From JAISFI01 sp031553775 (GTDB lineage Bacteria > Bacteroidota > Bacteroidia > Bacteroidales > Azobacteroidaceae): 36,894 bases of DNA. Numbering within the stretch: the stretch's first letter is position 1; each line of letters begins with the position of its first letter. Location of the stretch: positions 1 through 36,894 of the forward strand of contig JAVBLA010000060.1 in assembly GCA_031553775.1 (NCBI GenBank). The letters run 5' to 3'. Below are positions 8,230 to 17,224 of this stretch, in pieces. Made by a program: the position numbers and the translations under genes. The notes beneath the pieces were generated by a model. It was given only the letters and a program-made list of their open reading frames with translations, made no database searches and was not told the DNA's origin.

Positions 8230-9654
8230 ATGAAAAAAATAATAGTATATACCATTATCGGTTGCCTGTTTTTTACAGGCATATCATCCTGTGATGATTT
8301 CCTTAATGTTACTCCCTTAGGAAAAACGGATACGCCGACGCTTTTTTCCGATATCTCGGGAATTCGCTCGGCATTGCCGGGAAGTTACAGTTTAATCTTT
8401 AACTACTATGACGGCCATTTTTACAAATATCCGGAAGTGGCAGGAAATATGTTGGTGCTCCGGAGTTCTTCAGATATGAGTAACCAGTATAATTTTATCT
8501 CTGCCCAGGATGAGTTAGGTGGCTCAGTAGGACAAATCTGGGGTAAAATACTGGAAGCATTGGCCAATGTAAACAATATTATAAAATATCAGCCGGAGTT
8601 ATTGGACAAGTATCCCAACCATGCGGAAGAATTGCACCGGATCAAAGCTGAAGCATTGTTTTTGAGGGCCTTGTGCCATTTCGACCTGTGCCGGGTATAT
8701 GCCCAACCTTATACGTATACGCCGGATGCTTCTCATTTGGGGATACCGGTACTGACAAAAATACCGTCTGCCAATGAAAGTATTTCCAGAAGCCCGGTAA
8801 AAGATGTATATCAACAAATCATCATAGACCTGGAAGAATCTATCGGTGAATTCGGAGATATTCCTATGCGGGATGTATATCATGCTTCAAAACTTGCATC
8901 CATGGCGCTTTTATCACGGGTCTATCTGTATATGGAGAATTGGGAACAGTCGGCCAATTATGCTACAAAAGTCATCAATGAAGTTCCATTGGCCCGGGAT
9001 GAAGACTATCTGGCAATGTACAGAAGTACGGTAAAAGGAAATGAAATTATTTTTCGCCTGAATGGTTTGGAAAAGAACACCGGTATTTCTGATTTTTATG
9101 AAACAAGTGAACCTGAGGCAGCTCCTGCGGATACGCTTATAAGTTTATTCGACCAGGCGGAGGATATTCGTTTGAGAGTGCTGACGGATGTGAAAGACGG
9201 TGTTGTTTACAATGCCTGCCGGAAATTTTATATTCCGGAGAAACCAACTACAGAGGAGGATCGGAACAATCCTATTGTATTGAGAAGTTCCGAAATGTAC
9301 CTGAACCGTGCAGAAGCTTACGTGAATCAGGATAAACTGAAGGAAGCTGCCGCCGATATAAAGGCGATTATCGCCAGGGCCTTGCAAAAAGACATTTCAG
9401 AAATCGTGATACCCGAAAATAAGAAAGATTCGCTGAAATATATCATCGAAAAAGAACGGACGAAAGAATTATGTTTCGAAGGACATCAGTTTTATGATAT
9501 CACCCGGAGAAAGCAAAATTTGGTACGGGCAAAAAACACGAACTCATTTGTCAAATTCAAATCCTATCCGGACGATTGGTTTATATTGCCGATTCCTATC
9601 CGGGAATTGAATGCCAATAGGGCAATGCAACCTAATCCGACTGTAAATAGATAA
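8230..9654 (+). CDS. SusD/RagB-family outer-membrane lipoprotein
   Basis: This 474-residue lipoprotein has the signal peptide MKKIIVYTIIGCLFFTGISSCDD, with a lipobox ending at SSC. Conserved SusD features include HRIKAEALFLRALCHFDLCRVY in the helical core, a LRSSEMYLNRAEAYV repeat, and the C-terminal ILPIPIRELNANRAMQPNP. It should act as the substrate-binding lid over the SusC channel encoded just upstream. The pair is too divergent in binding-site sequence to tell the ligand by eye. Confidence 0.94.
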   Translation: MKKIIVYTIIGCLFFTGISSCDDFLNVTPLGKTDTPTLFSDISGIRSALPGSYSLIFNYYDGHFYKYPEVAGNMLVLRSSSDMSNQYNFISAQDELGGSVGQIWGKILEALANVNNIIKYQPELLDKYPNHAEELHRIKAEALFLRALCHFDLCRVYAQPYTYTPDASHLGIPVLTKIPSANESISRSPVKDVYQQIIIDLEESIGEFGDIPMRDVYHASKLASMALLSRVYLYMENWEQSANYATKVINEVPLARDEDYLAMYRSTVKGNEIIFRLNGLEKNTGISDFYETSEPEAAPADTLISLFDQAEDIRLRVLTDVKDGVVYNACRKFYIPEKPTTEEDRNNPIVLRSSEMYLNRAEAYVNQDKLKEAAADIKAIIARALQKDISEIVIPENKKDSLKYIIEKERTKELCFEGHQFYDITRRKQNLVRAKNTNSFVKFKSYPDDWFILPIPIRELNANRAMQPNPTVNR

Positions 9655-9682
9655 AATGTTTCAGATTCATAAACAAAACAAC

Positions 9683-10147
9683 ATGAGAAAGTATCGATTA
9701 CTGAAATTTATAATGATCTTGTCTGCCGGCCTGTTTTTCTCCTGTGGGCAAGATGAGCATGAGCCATACGATCATCCGTTCATCCATATCATGTATAATG
9801 ATGCTTCTACGGTGGAAGTGTCTCAGGGTGCCGATTATACAGCCACATATAATATTTATCTGAGCTCGGCTCCTCTTAAACAGAACCTGGAGGTCACTTT
9901 TGATATTGTTGCCGGTGGTGGATTAGTAGAAGGAGTGGATTATGAGATGGTCACTAAAAGCAGGACATTGGTTTTTCTGCCGAATATATATGATATGCCT
10001 GTCAGAGTCCATTGGAAACCCCATGTCCTGGATGAAAATAAAGATAATACATTGAAAATTGTCCTGGTAAGCAATAATATGGGTTTTACCATGGGATTGC
10101 CGGGACCGAGTCAGAATCAAAAAACATTGACTATCAAAAAAAACTGA
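9683..10147 (+). CDS. Small surface lipoprotein, possible Calx-beta-like fold
   Basis: From the ATG at 9683 the product is 154 residues, with the lipoprotein signal MRKYRLLKFIMILSAGLFFS followed by Cys. A start at 9656 would add nine residues that do not fit a signal peptide. The body is beta-rich and contains a VDYEMVTKSRTLVFLPN stretch, reminiscent of Calx-beta-like or DUF4843-type modules found as extra lipoproteins of SusCD loci. It sits between susD and the peptidase gene (3-base gap), so it is likely co-transcribed and may be an accessory binding subunit. Family assignment is tentative. Confidence 0.75.
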   Translation: MRKYRLLKFIMILSAGLFFSCGQDEHEPYDHPFIHIMYNDASTVEVSQGADYTATYNIYLSSAPLKQNLEVTFDIVAGGGLVEGVDYEMVTKSRTLVFLPNIYDMPVRVHWKPHVLDENKDNTLKIVLVSNNMGFTMGLPGPSQNQKTLTIKKN

Positions 10148-10150
10148 CGT

Positions 10151-12982
10151 ATGTCTGGAATGTTACGTGTCATCATTTGTATTTTGCTGCTGGGATTCTC
10201 AGGAAACCTGTTTGCCGAGAATGAGAAGCTTCAACAGGACCGGAAATTGATAAAAGGAACTTTAGCAAACGGTCTTACTTATTATATTTATCCCAATGAT
10301 TACCCTAAAGGAGAAGCTGTCTACCGCCTGTTTATCAAGTCGGGTTCTGTGTATGAAGAAGATTCTCAGCAGGGTTTGGCTCATTTTCTGGAACATATGG
10401 CCTTTAATGGCACCACTCATTTTCCGGGAGATGGCATTATCCGTTTTCTGGAATCGAAAGGAGCTTCTTTTGGGAAGGATCTGAATGCCCATACTTCGTT
10501 CAACGAAACGGTTTATAAGTTGCAGCTTCCCACTGGTCTGGCGGGGATTATCGATACCACTCTTACCATATTGGCAGATTGGGCGGGTGGACTATTGCTG
10601 GACAGTATGGAAGTAGAACGTGAAAGAGGAGTGATCCTTTCTGAATGGCTTTCCAAACAGGGGCCTCAATACAATGCCCAACAGGCATTCCTGATGGAGT
10701 TGTTAAATGATTCCCGTTATTCCGAACGTCTGGTTATCGGGGATACGGCAGTCATCAAATATTGTCCCCGGCAAGCCATCCGGGAATACTACAGAAAATG
10801 GTATCGCCCCGACCTGATGGCAGTAGCCGTAACCGGTGATGTGGATGCTGGTCAGGTAGAAAAAATGATCCGGTCTAAGTTTGCATACCTACGATCTTCT
10901 TCTGACTCTCAGGCACCGGTATATTCCATTCCGGATTACGGGAAAGCTATGGTAAAAACGGTGATTCATGAATCTTTGGACAAAGTAGAACTAAATATGA
11001 TGCAATTGTTGCCTGCTTTTCCTCCTGTCCGGAATGAAAAAGATTATGAAGCATATTTAATGCGGATATTTCTCAATCGTTTAATGAAAGCGAGATTGGA
11101 CCAACTCTCATTCCAACAGCCATCTTATACCAAAGCCTCTGTTGGTCTTTCGGAGTTTCTGAATGTCAAAGGATTATTACTGGCCTCGGTGGAACTTGTT
11201 CCTGAAAAAATAGATTCCGGTATACTGGCATTTTCCCGAAATCTGGAGCGGATGTACCGGTATGGTTTCACTTCGCTGGAAATCGATAAGGAGAAGATAA
11301 AGTACATCAACCAAATCCGTAGAAAGGCAGCCGGAAAATCGCCCGTTTCTTCAACATCGTATATGAATGAAATCTATGCGGATTTTTATGCCGGAAATGC
11401 TATGGTCAGCGCAGAAGAAGAATATCGTTTATTACAAAAATATACGGGGAAAGTTGATTCCGTAGCATTGGTAGGTCTGCTGAAACAAACCATTAAACCC
11501 GAACACACACATTATTTAATTACAGCCTTTGATAAAGTTTCCGGACAGTTGCCTTCGGGAAAAGACTTGTTGCAGGTATTTGATCAGGTCCGGAAATCCC
11601 GGTTGTCTCCGTACCACCAGCAGTTAGATGTACCTGAAACATTATTGCCGCAAGAACCGTTGACAGGGAATGTCATAAACCGGGAGCCTATTCCGGAAAT
11701 AGATGGACAGCGAATCCATCTGTCTAATGGTGCACAGATTATTTTCAAACGCTCTCCATCGGATAAGAACAAAATTTCATTGACCGGTTTCCGTAAAGGA
11801 GGACTATACGCCCTGGATTCGACAGACTATGTCAGCGGGCTCTACGCAGGTAGCATTGTTTCGTTAAGCGGTGCAGGCGATTTTTCCAGGGAAGCTTTGT
11901 CGTATTACCTGGCCGGAAACACAGCTTCTATGCGCTTGCTGATCGATAAAACCCGTTCCGGAATTGTGGGAGGATGCGATTTTGAGGATAAGGAAACCCT
12001 GTTTCAGCTCCTTTACCTGAAATGGATGTATCCATGTGTACATGCGGCTGTATTTGAACAAGCCCGGACGGAAGCCATTGAAAAGTATCTGACAGCAAAC
12101 CGGACGGAAGAAGAACTGTATTATCGTGAGTTGGGATGGTTATTGCAAGGTAAGGACTACACCAACCGGGAATTGACGGACACTATTCTCCGGAACGAAC
12201 TTATCAGGGAACGTTTGCTCCCAGTATTCGACAATTGTTTTGGTTCTGCTTCCGGGTATACTTTTGTCATCGTGGGAGATTGTAATTTTGAAGATTTGGA
12301 AGAACTTGTGCTGATGTATATCGGCGGCCTTCCAGGTAAACAAGTGCAAACATCTTACAGGTATACTGGCGGCACTATTCTCAAACAACAGTTTGTATTT
12401 GAAGAAGCGGCAGGTATTTCGCCGAAAGCTAAAGTTTCCCTGATCTTCCAGGATGATACGTTATATCCTGATTTTCGGATTTTTAGCCTGGAAGGCGATT
12501 TGATGAAAGCAATCGTCAGGACAAAATTACTCAAAAAACTGCGTGAGGAATTGGGAATGGTATACAGTGTGAGTGTCTCTGCCAGTGCTACACTGCATCC
12601 TGCTCCACTGAGCAGGAAAACCATTGCTTTTGTCACAGCTCCGGAACAGGTGGAATTGCTGATCCGTGAAACTTTTGGACAATTGCAGGAAATGGCAACA
12701 AATCCGGCCTGTTTTGAAGCGGAATTGAATGATGTAAAGGTAAATATGATTAAAGAAATGAAATTGGAGCAACAGAAGAACTCGTTTTGGAGCGCTTTCA
12801 TAAGAAACAGTATTTTTAACAATGAAACCGATTGGAATTTTGTATCCGATTATGAAAATATCATAAACAGGATGGATGCAAAACAGTTAGCAGCCTCCAT
12901 CCAAAGAGATTTTTTGGATAGGAATGTCATTCAATCCGTATTGTATCCGGCAGAAGATAAAGGATTACATACAAACAAATAA
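10151..12982 (+). CDS. M16-family zinc metallopeptidase (pitrilysin/insulinase-like), exported
   Basis: A 943-residue protein with a signal peptide (ILLLGFSGNLFA, cut near residue 22) and no lipobox. The inverted zinc motif HFLEH is at 78-82, and the third metal ligand is a Glu near residue 158 in EVERERGVILSEW. Length fits a two-half M16 enzyme in which the C-terminal half (from about 510) is catalytically silent and forms the clam-shell partner. Known family role: cleavage of unfolded peptides enclosed in its chamber. Directly behind the SusCD genes with a 3-base gap, it is probably periplasmic and trims imported peptides. Confidence 0.93.
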   Translation: MSGMLRVIICILLLGFSGNLFAENEKLQQDRKLIKGTLANGLTYYIYPNDYPKGEAVYRLFIKSGSVYEEDSQQGLAHFLEHMAFNGTTHFPGDGIIRFLESKGASFGKDLNAHTSFNETVYKLQLPTGLAGIIDTTLTILADWAGGLLLDSMEVERERGVILSEWLSKQGPQYNAQQAFLMELLNDSRYSERLVIGDTAVIKYCPRQAIREYYRKWYRPDLMAVAVTGDVDAGQVEKMIRSKFAYLRSSSDSQAPVYSIPDYGKAMVKTVIHESLDKVELNMMQLLPAFPPVRNEKDYEAYLMRIFLNRLMKARLDQLSFQQPSYTKASVGLSEFLNVKGLLLASVELVPEKIDSGILAFSRNLERMYRYGFTSLEIDKEKIKYINQIRRKAAGKSPVSSTSYMNEIYADFYAGNAMVSAEEEYRLLQKYTGKVDSVALVGLLKQTIKPEHTHYLITAFDKVSGQLPSGKDLLQVFDQVRKSRLSPYHQQLDVPETLLPQEPLTGNVINREPIPEIDGQRIHLSNGAQIIFKRSPSDKNKISLTGFRKGGLYALDSTDYVSGLYAGSIVSLSGAGDFSREALSYYLAGNTASMRLLIDKTRSGIVGGCDFEDKETLFQLLYLKWMYPCVHAAVFEQARTEAIEKYLTANRTEEELYYRELGWLLQGKDYTNRELTDTILRNELIRERLLPVFDNCFGSASGYTFVIVGDCNFEDLEELVLMYIGGLPGKQVQTSYRYTGGTILKQQFVFEEAAGISPKAKVSLIFQDDTLYPDFRIFSLEGDLMKAIVRTKLLKKLREELGMVYSVSVSASATLHPAPLSRKTIAFVTAPEQVELLIRETFGQLQEMATNPACFEAELNDVKVNMIKEMKLEQQKNSFWSAFIRNSIFNNETDWNFVSDYENIINRMDAKQLAASIQRDFLDRNVIQSVLYPAEDKGLHTNK

Positions 12983-13034
12983 TAATAGATAGTGAGAATA
13001 GATAGTTGATTTTTAAACAAAAAAATGTATGATT

Positions 13035-14528
13035 ATGAAACAATTTATGAAGATGTTGTTGTTTGCAACAGTGATTTGTGGTTTTATGGTATCGTGTAAC
13101 GACGATGATAACGATGATCCCCAATACGGAGAAGCAAAATTTCTCTCCTTCGGTTTTTATATGGAAGATAACGAAGATGTTATATTCAAAGATTATGTGA
13201 TCGAAAATGTTACGGGAACATCCATCAAAATCAATTTGCCGGAAGAAGCCGATAAAACGAAATTAGTTGCCCGGTTTACTGTTTCGGAAAATGATGCGGT
13301 TACCGTAGATGGAGTAACTCAGGAAAGTGGAAAAACAATAAATGATTTTACATCACCTATTGACTATATCGTATCGGAAGGAACGAATAATACGAAGTAT
13401 ACGGTGACAATCGGGCAGGAAGCTTCTGCCGTATGGAGCAAAGCCGGTCAATTTGACGGAGATCTGGCTATGGAATTTATTATGAAGATCAATCCGTTAA
13501 CCAATGAACCGTATATTGCTTTCCAACAGAGCCGGGATGAAACGGACAATAGGAAAGCTGCTATGGTCAAATGGAGTGGAGGTACATGGTCGTTTATCGG
13601 CGATCAGGCTGGTGCTTCCGATGGTCGCGCGGATGATATCAGCTTTACTTTTGATAAGAATGGGAAAATCTATATGGCATATACAGATTATACAGTCAAT
13701 TACGGGGCTTCTGTTAAATTGTTTGACGGATCTTCCTGGTCCGCGGTAGGTGTGAAGAATCTGTTGGAGCGCCGTATTACATTCAAAAGCATTGCTTTGA
13801 ATGCACAGGAACAGCCGATGGTATTCTGTATGAATGACGATCGTACGGCAGGAGTCACTCCTCCTCGTCGTGCATTGATTTATTCAACTTTTAACGCAAG
13901 TTGGAGTGCCGTCCAGACCGTTACCGGTAGGGATAATGCCCTGATTGCATACTATCCCATGGCAATTACCGTAAATGATGTTCTCTATCTGAGTGTATTC
14001 GATAATATGTCTGCAGCAGCGGGAGGAGCTTCCTATTCCGTTTATACCTATTCAAATGGTGCATGGACTACAATCGGGGATAAAGAACGTGCGCCGGGTG
14101 CAACTTCCTGCAATATGCGCGATTTCGACATGGATGTTGATAATGATGGGAACGTATTCATCGCGGTAGCAGATGATGCGGGTGAAGCCGGCGTCTACAA
14201 ACCCCGTGTACGGAAATATGATGCAGCCACTAAGAAATGGAGTAATGTAGGAGACCCGATCAATGTAAATTTTGCCGATACCAGATACATGGATGTTGCA
14301 GTATCTCCGTATGGCATTCCTACCCTGCTTTACCGCAATGCAAACGGATATCCTTGTGTGGTAACATTGGATAAAAAAACACAAAACTGGGGAGAACCTG
14401 TAATATTGGAAAGTGTTCAGGTAGATGACCTGTGTATCGAATTCTCTCCCGATGGAATAGGCTATGCTGCTTATGTAAACGGTGATGATAGGATTGTGTT
14501 GCATAAATTAGATACACCGGCGAACTAA
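13035..14528 (+). CDS. Lipoprotein with N-terminal Ig-like (DUF5018-like) and beta-propeller-like region
   Basis: From the ATG at 13035 the product is 497 residues; the signal peptide ends in FMVS followed by Cys and an acidic NDDDNDD linker, as is common for surface-exposed Bacteroidota lipoproteins. Residues about 30-130 resemble Bacteroidales Ig-like domains (TSPIDYIVSEGTNNTKYTV). The remainder has repeated blades with W-SGG-W, DGSSWSAVG and NGAWTTIG, suggesting a beta-propeller. I see no catalytic motif, so a binding or display role is the safer reading. It follows the M16 gene by 52 bases and probably closes this transcription unit before the heptamer repeat. Confidence 0.8.
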   Translation: MKQFMKMLLFATVICGFMVSCNDDDNDDPQYGEAKFLSFGFYMEDNEDVIFKDYVIENVTGTSIKINLPEEADKTKLVARFTVSENDAVTVDGVTQESGKTINDFTSPIDYIVSEGTNNTKYTVTIGQEASAVWSKAGQFDGDLAMEFIMKINPLTNEPYIAFQQSRDETDNRKAAMVKWSGGTWSFIGDQAGASDGRADDISFTFDKNGKIYMAYTDYTVNYGASVKLFDGSSWSAVGVKNLLERRITFKSIALNAQEQPMVFCMNDDRTAGVTPPRRALIYSTFNASWSAVQTVTGRDNALIAYYPMAITVNDVLYLSVFDNMSAAAGGASYSVYTYSNGAWTTIGDKERAPGATSCNMRDFDMDVDNDGNVFIAVADDAGEAGVYKPRVRKYDAATKKWSNVGDPINVNFADTRYMDVAVSPYGIPTLLYRNANGYPCVVTLDKKTQNWGEPVILESVQVDDLCIEFSPDGIGYAAYVNGDDRIVLHKLDTPAN

Positions 14529-14532
14529 AGTT

Positions 14533-14667
14533 AAAAAAGTTAAGAGTTAAGAGTTGGGATTCTTCGACTCCCTGGTGAAACATCATCTTTAGCTCTTTTA
14601 AAACTAAAAAGAACTACTATATCGGTCATCACAATATAATTCTTAACTCTTAATTCTTAACTTTTTT
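14533..14667. repeat. Inverted repeat built from 7-bp units (GTTAAGA)
   Basis: The left arm is 14533-14555 and the right arm 14645-14667. They are complementary over 23 bases with one mismatch, separated by 89 bases. Each arm is itself a tandem of a 7-base unit (GTTAAGA / TCTTAAC variants). The A-run and T-run at the outer ends could help an RNA hairpin stop transcription. It sits between the lipoprotein and phosphoesterase genes. Confidence 0.85.
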
Positions 14668-14682
14668 ATTCTGCTGTATTCC

Positions 14683-15903
14683 ATGCAATTAAAGCACATA
14701 ATTTTCTCTACGGTGTTCATTTTTCTCTCCGGTCTGCTTTATGCCGGAGAGGAGGACCCGTGCTTTCGTATAGCAGCGGTTGGAGATATCCAGGTAGGAA
14801 ATACGGATGAAATCAATTATGCCAATCAAACGATCCTGGTGGAATTGATGGAACGAAAAGATATCGGTTTTTCCGTTTTTCTGGGCGATCTGGTCAATGA
14901 TAATCCTTCATTGTTTCCGTATATGAAGGAGATGATGGAGCTTTTGCCGTTTCCGTCTCGTGCCGTTTTTGGAAATCATGACAGGGATTTGGGCCTGCAG
15001 GGTATACAAGACAGTATCTTCCGGGTATTCTTCGGACCTTCTTTTTATTCGTTCGATTACAAACAGGTACATTTTATTGTGCTCAATAATGTGTATCCGC
15101 AAGGTAAAAAAGGATATGAAGGCCGGTATACGGACGAGCAGATCCAATGGATGAATAACGACCTTAAAAAGGTAGTCGGAGATCGTTTAATTGTTATTTG
15201 CCAGCATATTCCACTGATTTACACGAAGAATAATGAAGACCTGATCCGTTTATTGAAAGGAAGAAAGCAGGTGCTGGTACTTTCGGCTCACACGCATCAA
15301 GTTAGCCGCCATTTTCTGTCAGGGGAGAATGTTTTGATACACGAGTTGGTGGCCGGAGCTTCCTGCGGTAACTGGTGGGTGGGTGAGAAAGACTGGCAGG
15401 GTATTCCTTCCGCCCTCATGCAATGCGGAAGTCCACGGAATTATTTTCTGATCGATTTCGAAGAAGATCACTATCGGATTCATTTCAAAGGAGTAGGCTT
15501 AGATCCCGGCCGGCAAATGGATGTCTGGGTGGGAGGACAAGATACATTGGATAACCATATCGGGTTACCGGAAAATATCCATGACAATGTAGTGGCCAAT
15601 ATATATGGGGCATCAGACAGTACCATAGTCTGTATGCAGATAGATCAGGGATCCTGGATCACCATGAATCATACAAAAATGGTAGCTCCTGCTGTCAGCC
15701 GTATTTTAGCACGAAATAAGGAAGACATATATCCCACTGCTTACAGCCGGAAAAGCGCACTACGTACACAGGTTTCTCCACATATCTGGACAGCATCTCT
15801 TCCCGGAAATTTATCTCCCGGCATCCATTCGGTTCGGATTTCCGCCAGGGATACTTATGGGTTTGAAGTAACCGGAGAGCGGATGTTTATTTTTAATCAT
15901 TAA
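14683..15903 (+). CDS. Exported calcineurin-like metallophosphoesterase with C-terminal accessory domain
   Basis: The 406-residue protein has a signal peptide (IIFSTVFIFLSGLLYA) and metallophosphoesterase motifs: GDIQ (34-37), GDLVND (68-73), GNHD (97-100), a QHIP motif and SAHTH. The first motif is D-x-Q where the textbook form is D-x-H; I recall that this exported Bacteroidota subfamily often has D-P-Q there, so it need not be inactive. A later block with GNWWVGEKDWQGIP fits the C-terminal domain usually attached to these enzymes. Likely a periplasmic or surface phosphatase or phosphodiesterase. It lies beyond the heptamer inverted repeat and may be the last gene of locus 1 or its own unit. 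Confidence 0.88.
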   Translation: MQLKHIIFSTVFIFLSGLLYAGEEDPCFRIAAVGDIQVGNTDEINYANQTILVELMERKDIGFSVFLGDLVNDNPSLFPYMKEMMELLPFPSRAVFGNHDRDLGLQGIQDSIFRVFFGPSFYSFDYKQVHFIVLNNVYPQGKKGYEGRYTDEQIQWMNNDLKKVVGDRLIVICQHIPLIYTKNNEDLIRLLKGRKQVLVLSAHTHQVSRHFLSGENVLIHELVAGASCGNWWVGEKDWQGIPSALMQCGSPRNYFLIDFEEDHYRIHFKGVGLDPGRQMDVWVGGQDTLDNHIGLPENIHDNVVANIYGASDSTIVCMQIDQGSWITMNHTKMVAPAVSRILARNKEDIYPTAYSRKSALRTQVSPHIWTASLPGNLSPGIHSVRISARDTYGFEVTGERMFIFNH

Positions 15904-15959
15904 TTCGCCGTCCTTATCAAAATAGCAAGAATTGTAAAAACAAAACAAAAGCCTTTCCG

Positions 15960-15967
15960 TAACTTTG
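15960..15967 (+). promoter_or_regulatory. -7 promoter element (TAACTTTG) of the AraC-family gene
   Basis: A perfect TAnnTTTG match 21 bases before the ATG at 15989. Because transcription should start just after it, the in-frame TTG at 15965 cannot be the start codon. Confidence 0.65.
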
Positions 15968-15988
15968 TTGTTTTCAATTTTCAGGAAT

Positions 15989-16933
15989 ATGACCAGAAAC
16001 GAGGCCAGCCGGCAGGAATATATTTCACGGATTAACAAAGTGATGGATTATGTAGATAAATACATCGACAGTTCATTGCCTTTATACACATTGGCCGAAG
16101 TTGCCAACTTCTCACAATTTCATTTTCACCGGATTTTTACGGTATTAACAGGTGAGACACCCACCGACTATGTGCAGCGGATCCGGTTGGAAAAAGCCGC
16201 AATATTATTACAGAACCACGAACGGATGACTATCAGTGAAATTGCTTATGCCTGCGGATTTAGCAGCCTGTCGTTATTCAGCCGTTCTTTTCGCAGTTAT
16301 TTTAAGATGACGGCTAAAGAATATCGCAGGCAGGAACCCGGTATTTATGTCCGCAATGGCTTGCGATATAGCAAGAATGGTCAACTGCTTAGCAAGAATA
16401 TGAAACAGGATTTTGATTTTGAAACGCAACTTTGCAGTGTCAAACTTAAACAAATTATTTTTATGGACACAACAATCGAAATCAAAGAAATGCCTGAAAT
16501 GAAAGTGGTATATGTTCGTCATACAGGCCAGTTCAACCAGATTGGAAAAGCCTACGAAAAATTAATGAAATGGGCAGGTCCCCGCGGACTATTGAATTTC
16601 CCGGAAACCAAAACGCTTACACTTTATCGCGATGATCCGTCGGTAACAGTTATTGACAAAGTCCGGCAGGATGCCTGTATAACAGTAACAAGTGATGTGA
16701 AAGTGGAAGGTGAAGTCGGAAAGGGTATCATTCCTGCAGGAAAACATGCTGTAGGCCACTTCCGGATCGATGAAACGGGGTTTGAGAAGGCATGGAATAC
16801 GATGTGCCTGTGGCTTACCGAAAGTGGTTATCAACCTGGTGGAAATTCGTATGAGTTGTACTATAATTCGCCGGAAGAGGATAGGGAAAGGAAATTTGAA
16901 TTGGATATTTGTATTCCGGTTAAATCGTTGTAA
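15989..16933 (+). CDS. AraC-family regulator with GyrI-like small-molecule-binding domain
   Basis: From the ATG at 15989 the protein is 314 residues. The N-terminal AraC DNA-binding domain (about 5-110) has both helix-turn-helix units, including LAEVANFSQFHFHRIF and ISEIAYACGFSSLSLFSRSF. The C-terminal half (about 155-312) is a GyrI-like/AraC effector-binding domain (IEIKEMPEMKVVYVRHTGQF, AGKHAVGHFRIDE, ELYYNSPEED). Members such as Rob- and SbmC-type proteins bind hydrophobic or cationic small molecules. It has its own promoter and sits between the two SusCD loci, but nothing here ties it to either. Confidence 0.92.
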   Translation: MTRNEASRQEYISRINKVMDYVDKYIDSSLPLYTLAEVANFSQFHFHRIFTVLTGETPTDYVQRIRLEKAAILLQNHERMTISEIAYACGFSSLSLFSRSFRSYFKMTAKEYRRQEPGIYVRNGLRYSKNGQLLSKNMKQDFDFETQLCSVKLKQIIFMDTTIEIKEMPEMKVVYVRHTGQFNQIGKAYEKLMKWAGPRGLLNFPETKTLTLYRDDPSVTVIDKVRQDACITVTSDVKVEGEVGKGIIPAGKHAVGHFRIDETGFEKAWNTMCLWLTESGYQPGGNSYELYYNSPEEDRERKFELDICIPVKSL

Positions 16934-16972
16934 TGTCTCTGAGATAAGGAGATGTGTCAAAAGCTGAAAGAT

Positions 16973-17050
16973 CCCGTCATTGTGAGGAGGAACGACGAAG
17001 CAATCTCCCAAATCTCAGGAGATTACTTCGCTATCGCTCGCAATGACGGG
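16973..17050. repeat. Imperfect inverted repeat (CCCGTCATTG ... CAATGACGGG)
   Basis: The outer 10 bases at 16973-16982 and 17041-17050 are perfectly complementary; inside them, GCAATCTC and GAGATTACTTCG-type segments pair imperfectly, giving a stem of roughly 30 bases. The sequence resembles the dispersed GTCATTGCGAG...GAAGCAATC palindromes found in intergenic DNA of many bacteria. It may act as a bidirectional terminator or be a mobile palindrome. Confidence 0.75.
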
Positions 17051-17195
17051 GTTTTAGAGATAAGGCTTGCCGGACGGCATCAATATCTAATGCATCGATG
17101 CCTTCTAGGTGCTTTTCAGTGAAAAAAACAATTTGGAGGTAGCCGTCCCAAATGGATAACCAAAAAGTGGTTTTTTTGTTTGTCTTTTTTAATCG

Positions 17196-17203
17196 TAACT
17201 TTG
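17196..17203 (+). promoter_or_regulatory. -7 promoter element (TAACTTTG) of the Crp/Fnr-family gene
   Basis: A perfect TAnnTTTG match with a TTTG (17175-17178) 17 bases upstream as a possible -33 element. The ATG at 17225 lies 21 bases downstream, so an in-frame start at 17180 is excluded. Confidence 0.65.
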
Positions 17204-17224
17204 TACCTGAATACTGGTTGTCCT

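Noticed and set aside
14683..15903. D-x-Q in the first phosphoesterase motif as evidence of inactivity
   Set aside because: I recall Gln at this place in related exported Bacteroidota phosphoesterases, so it is probably a subfamily trait.
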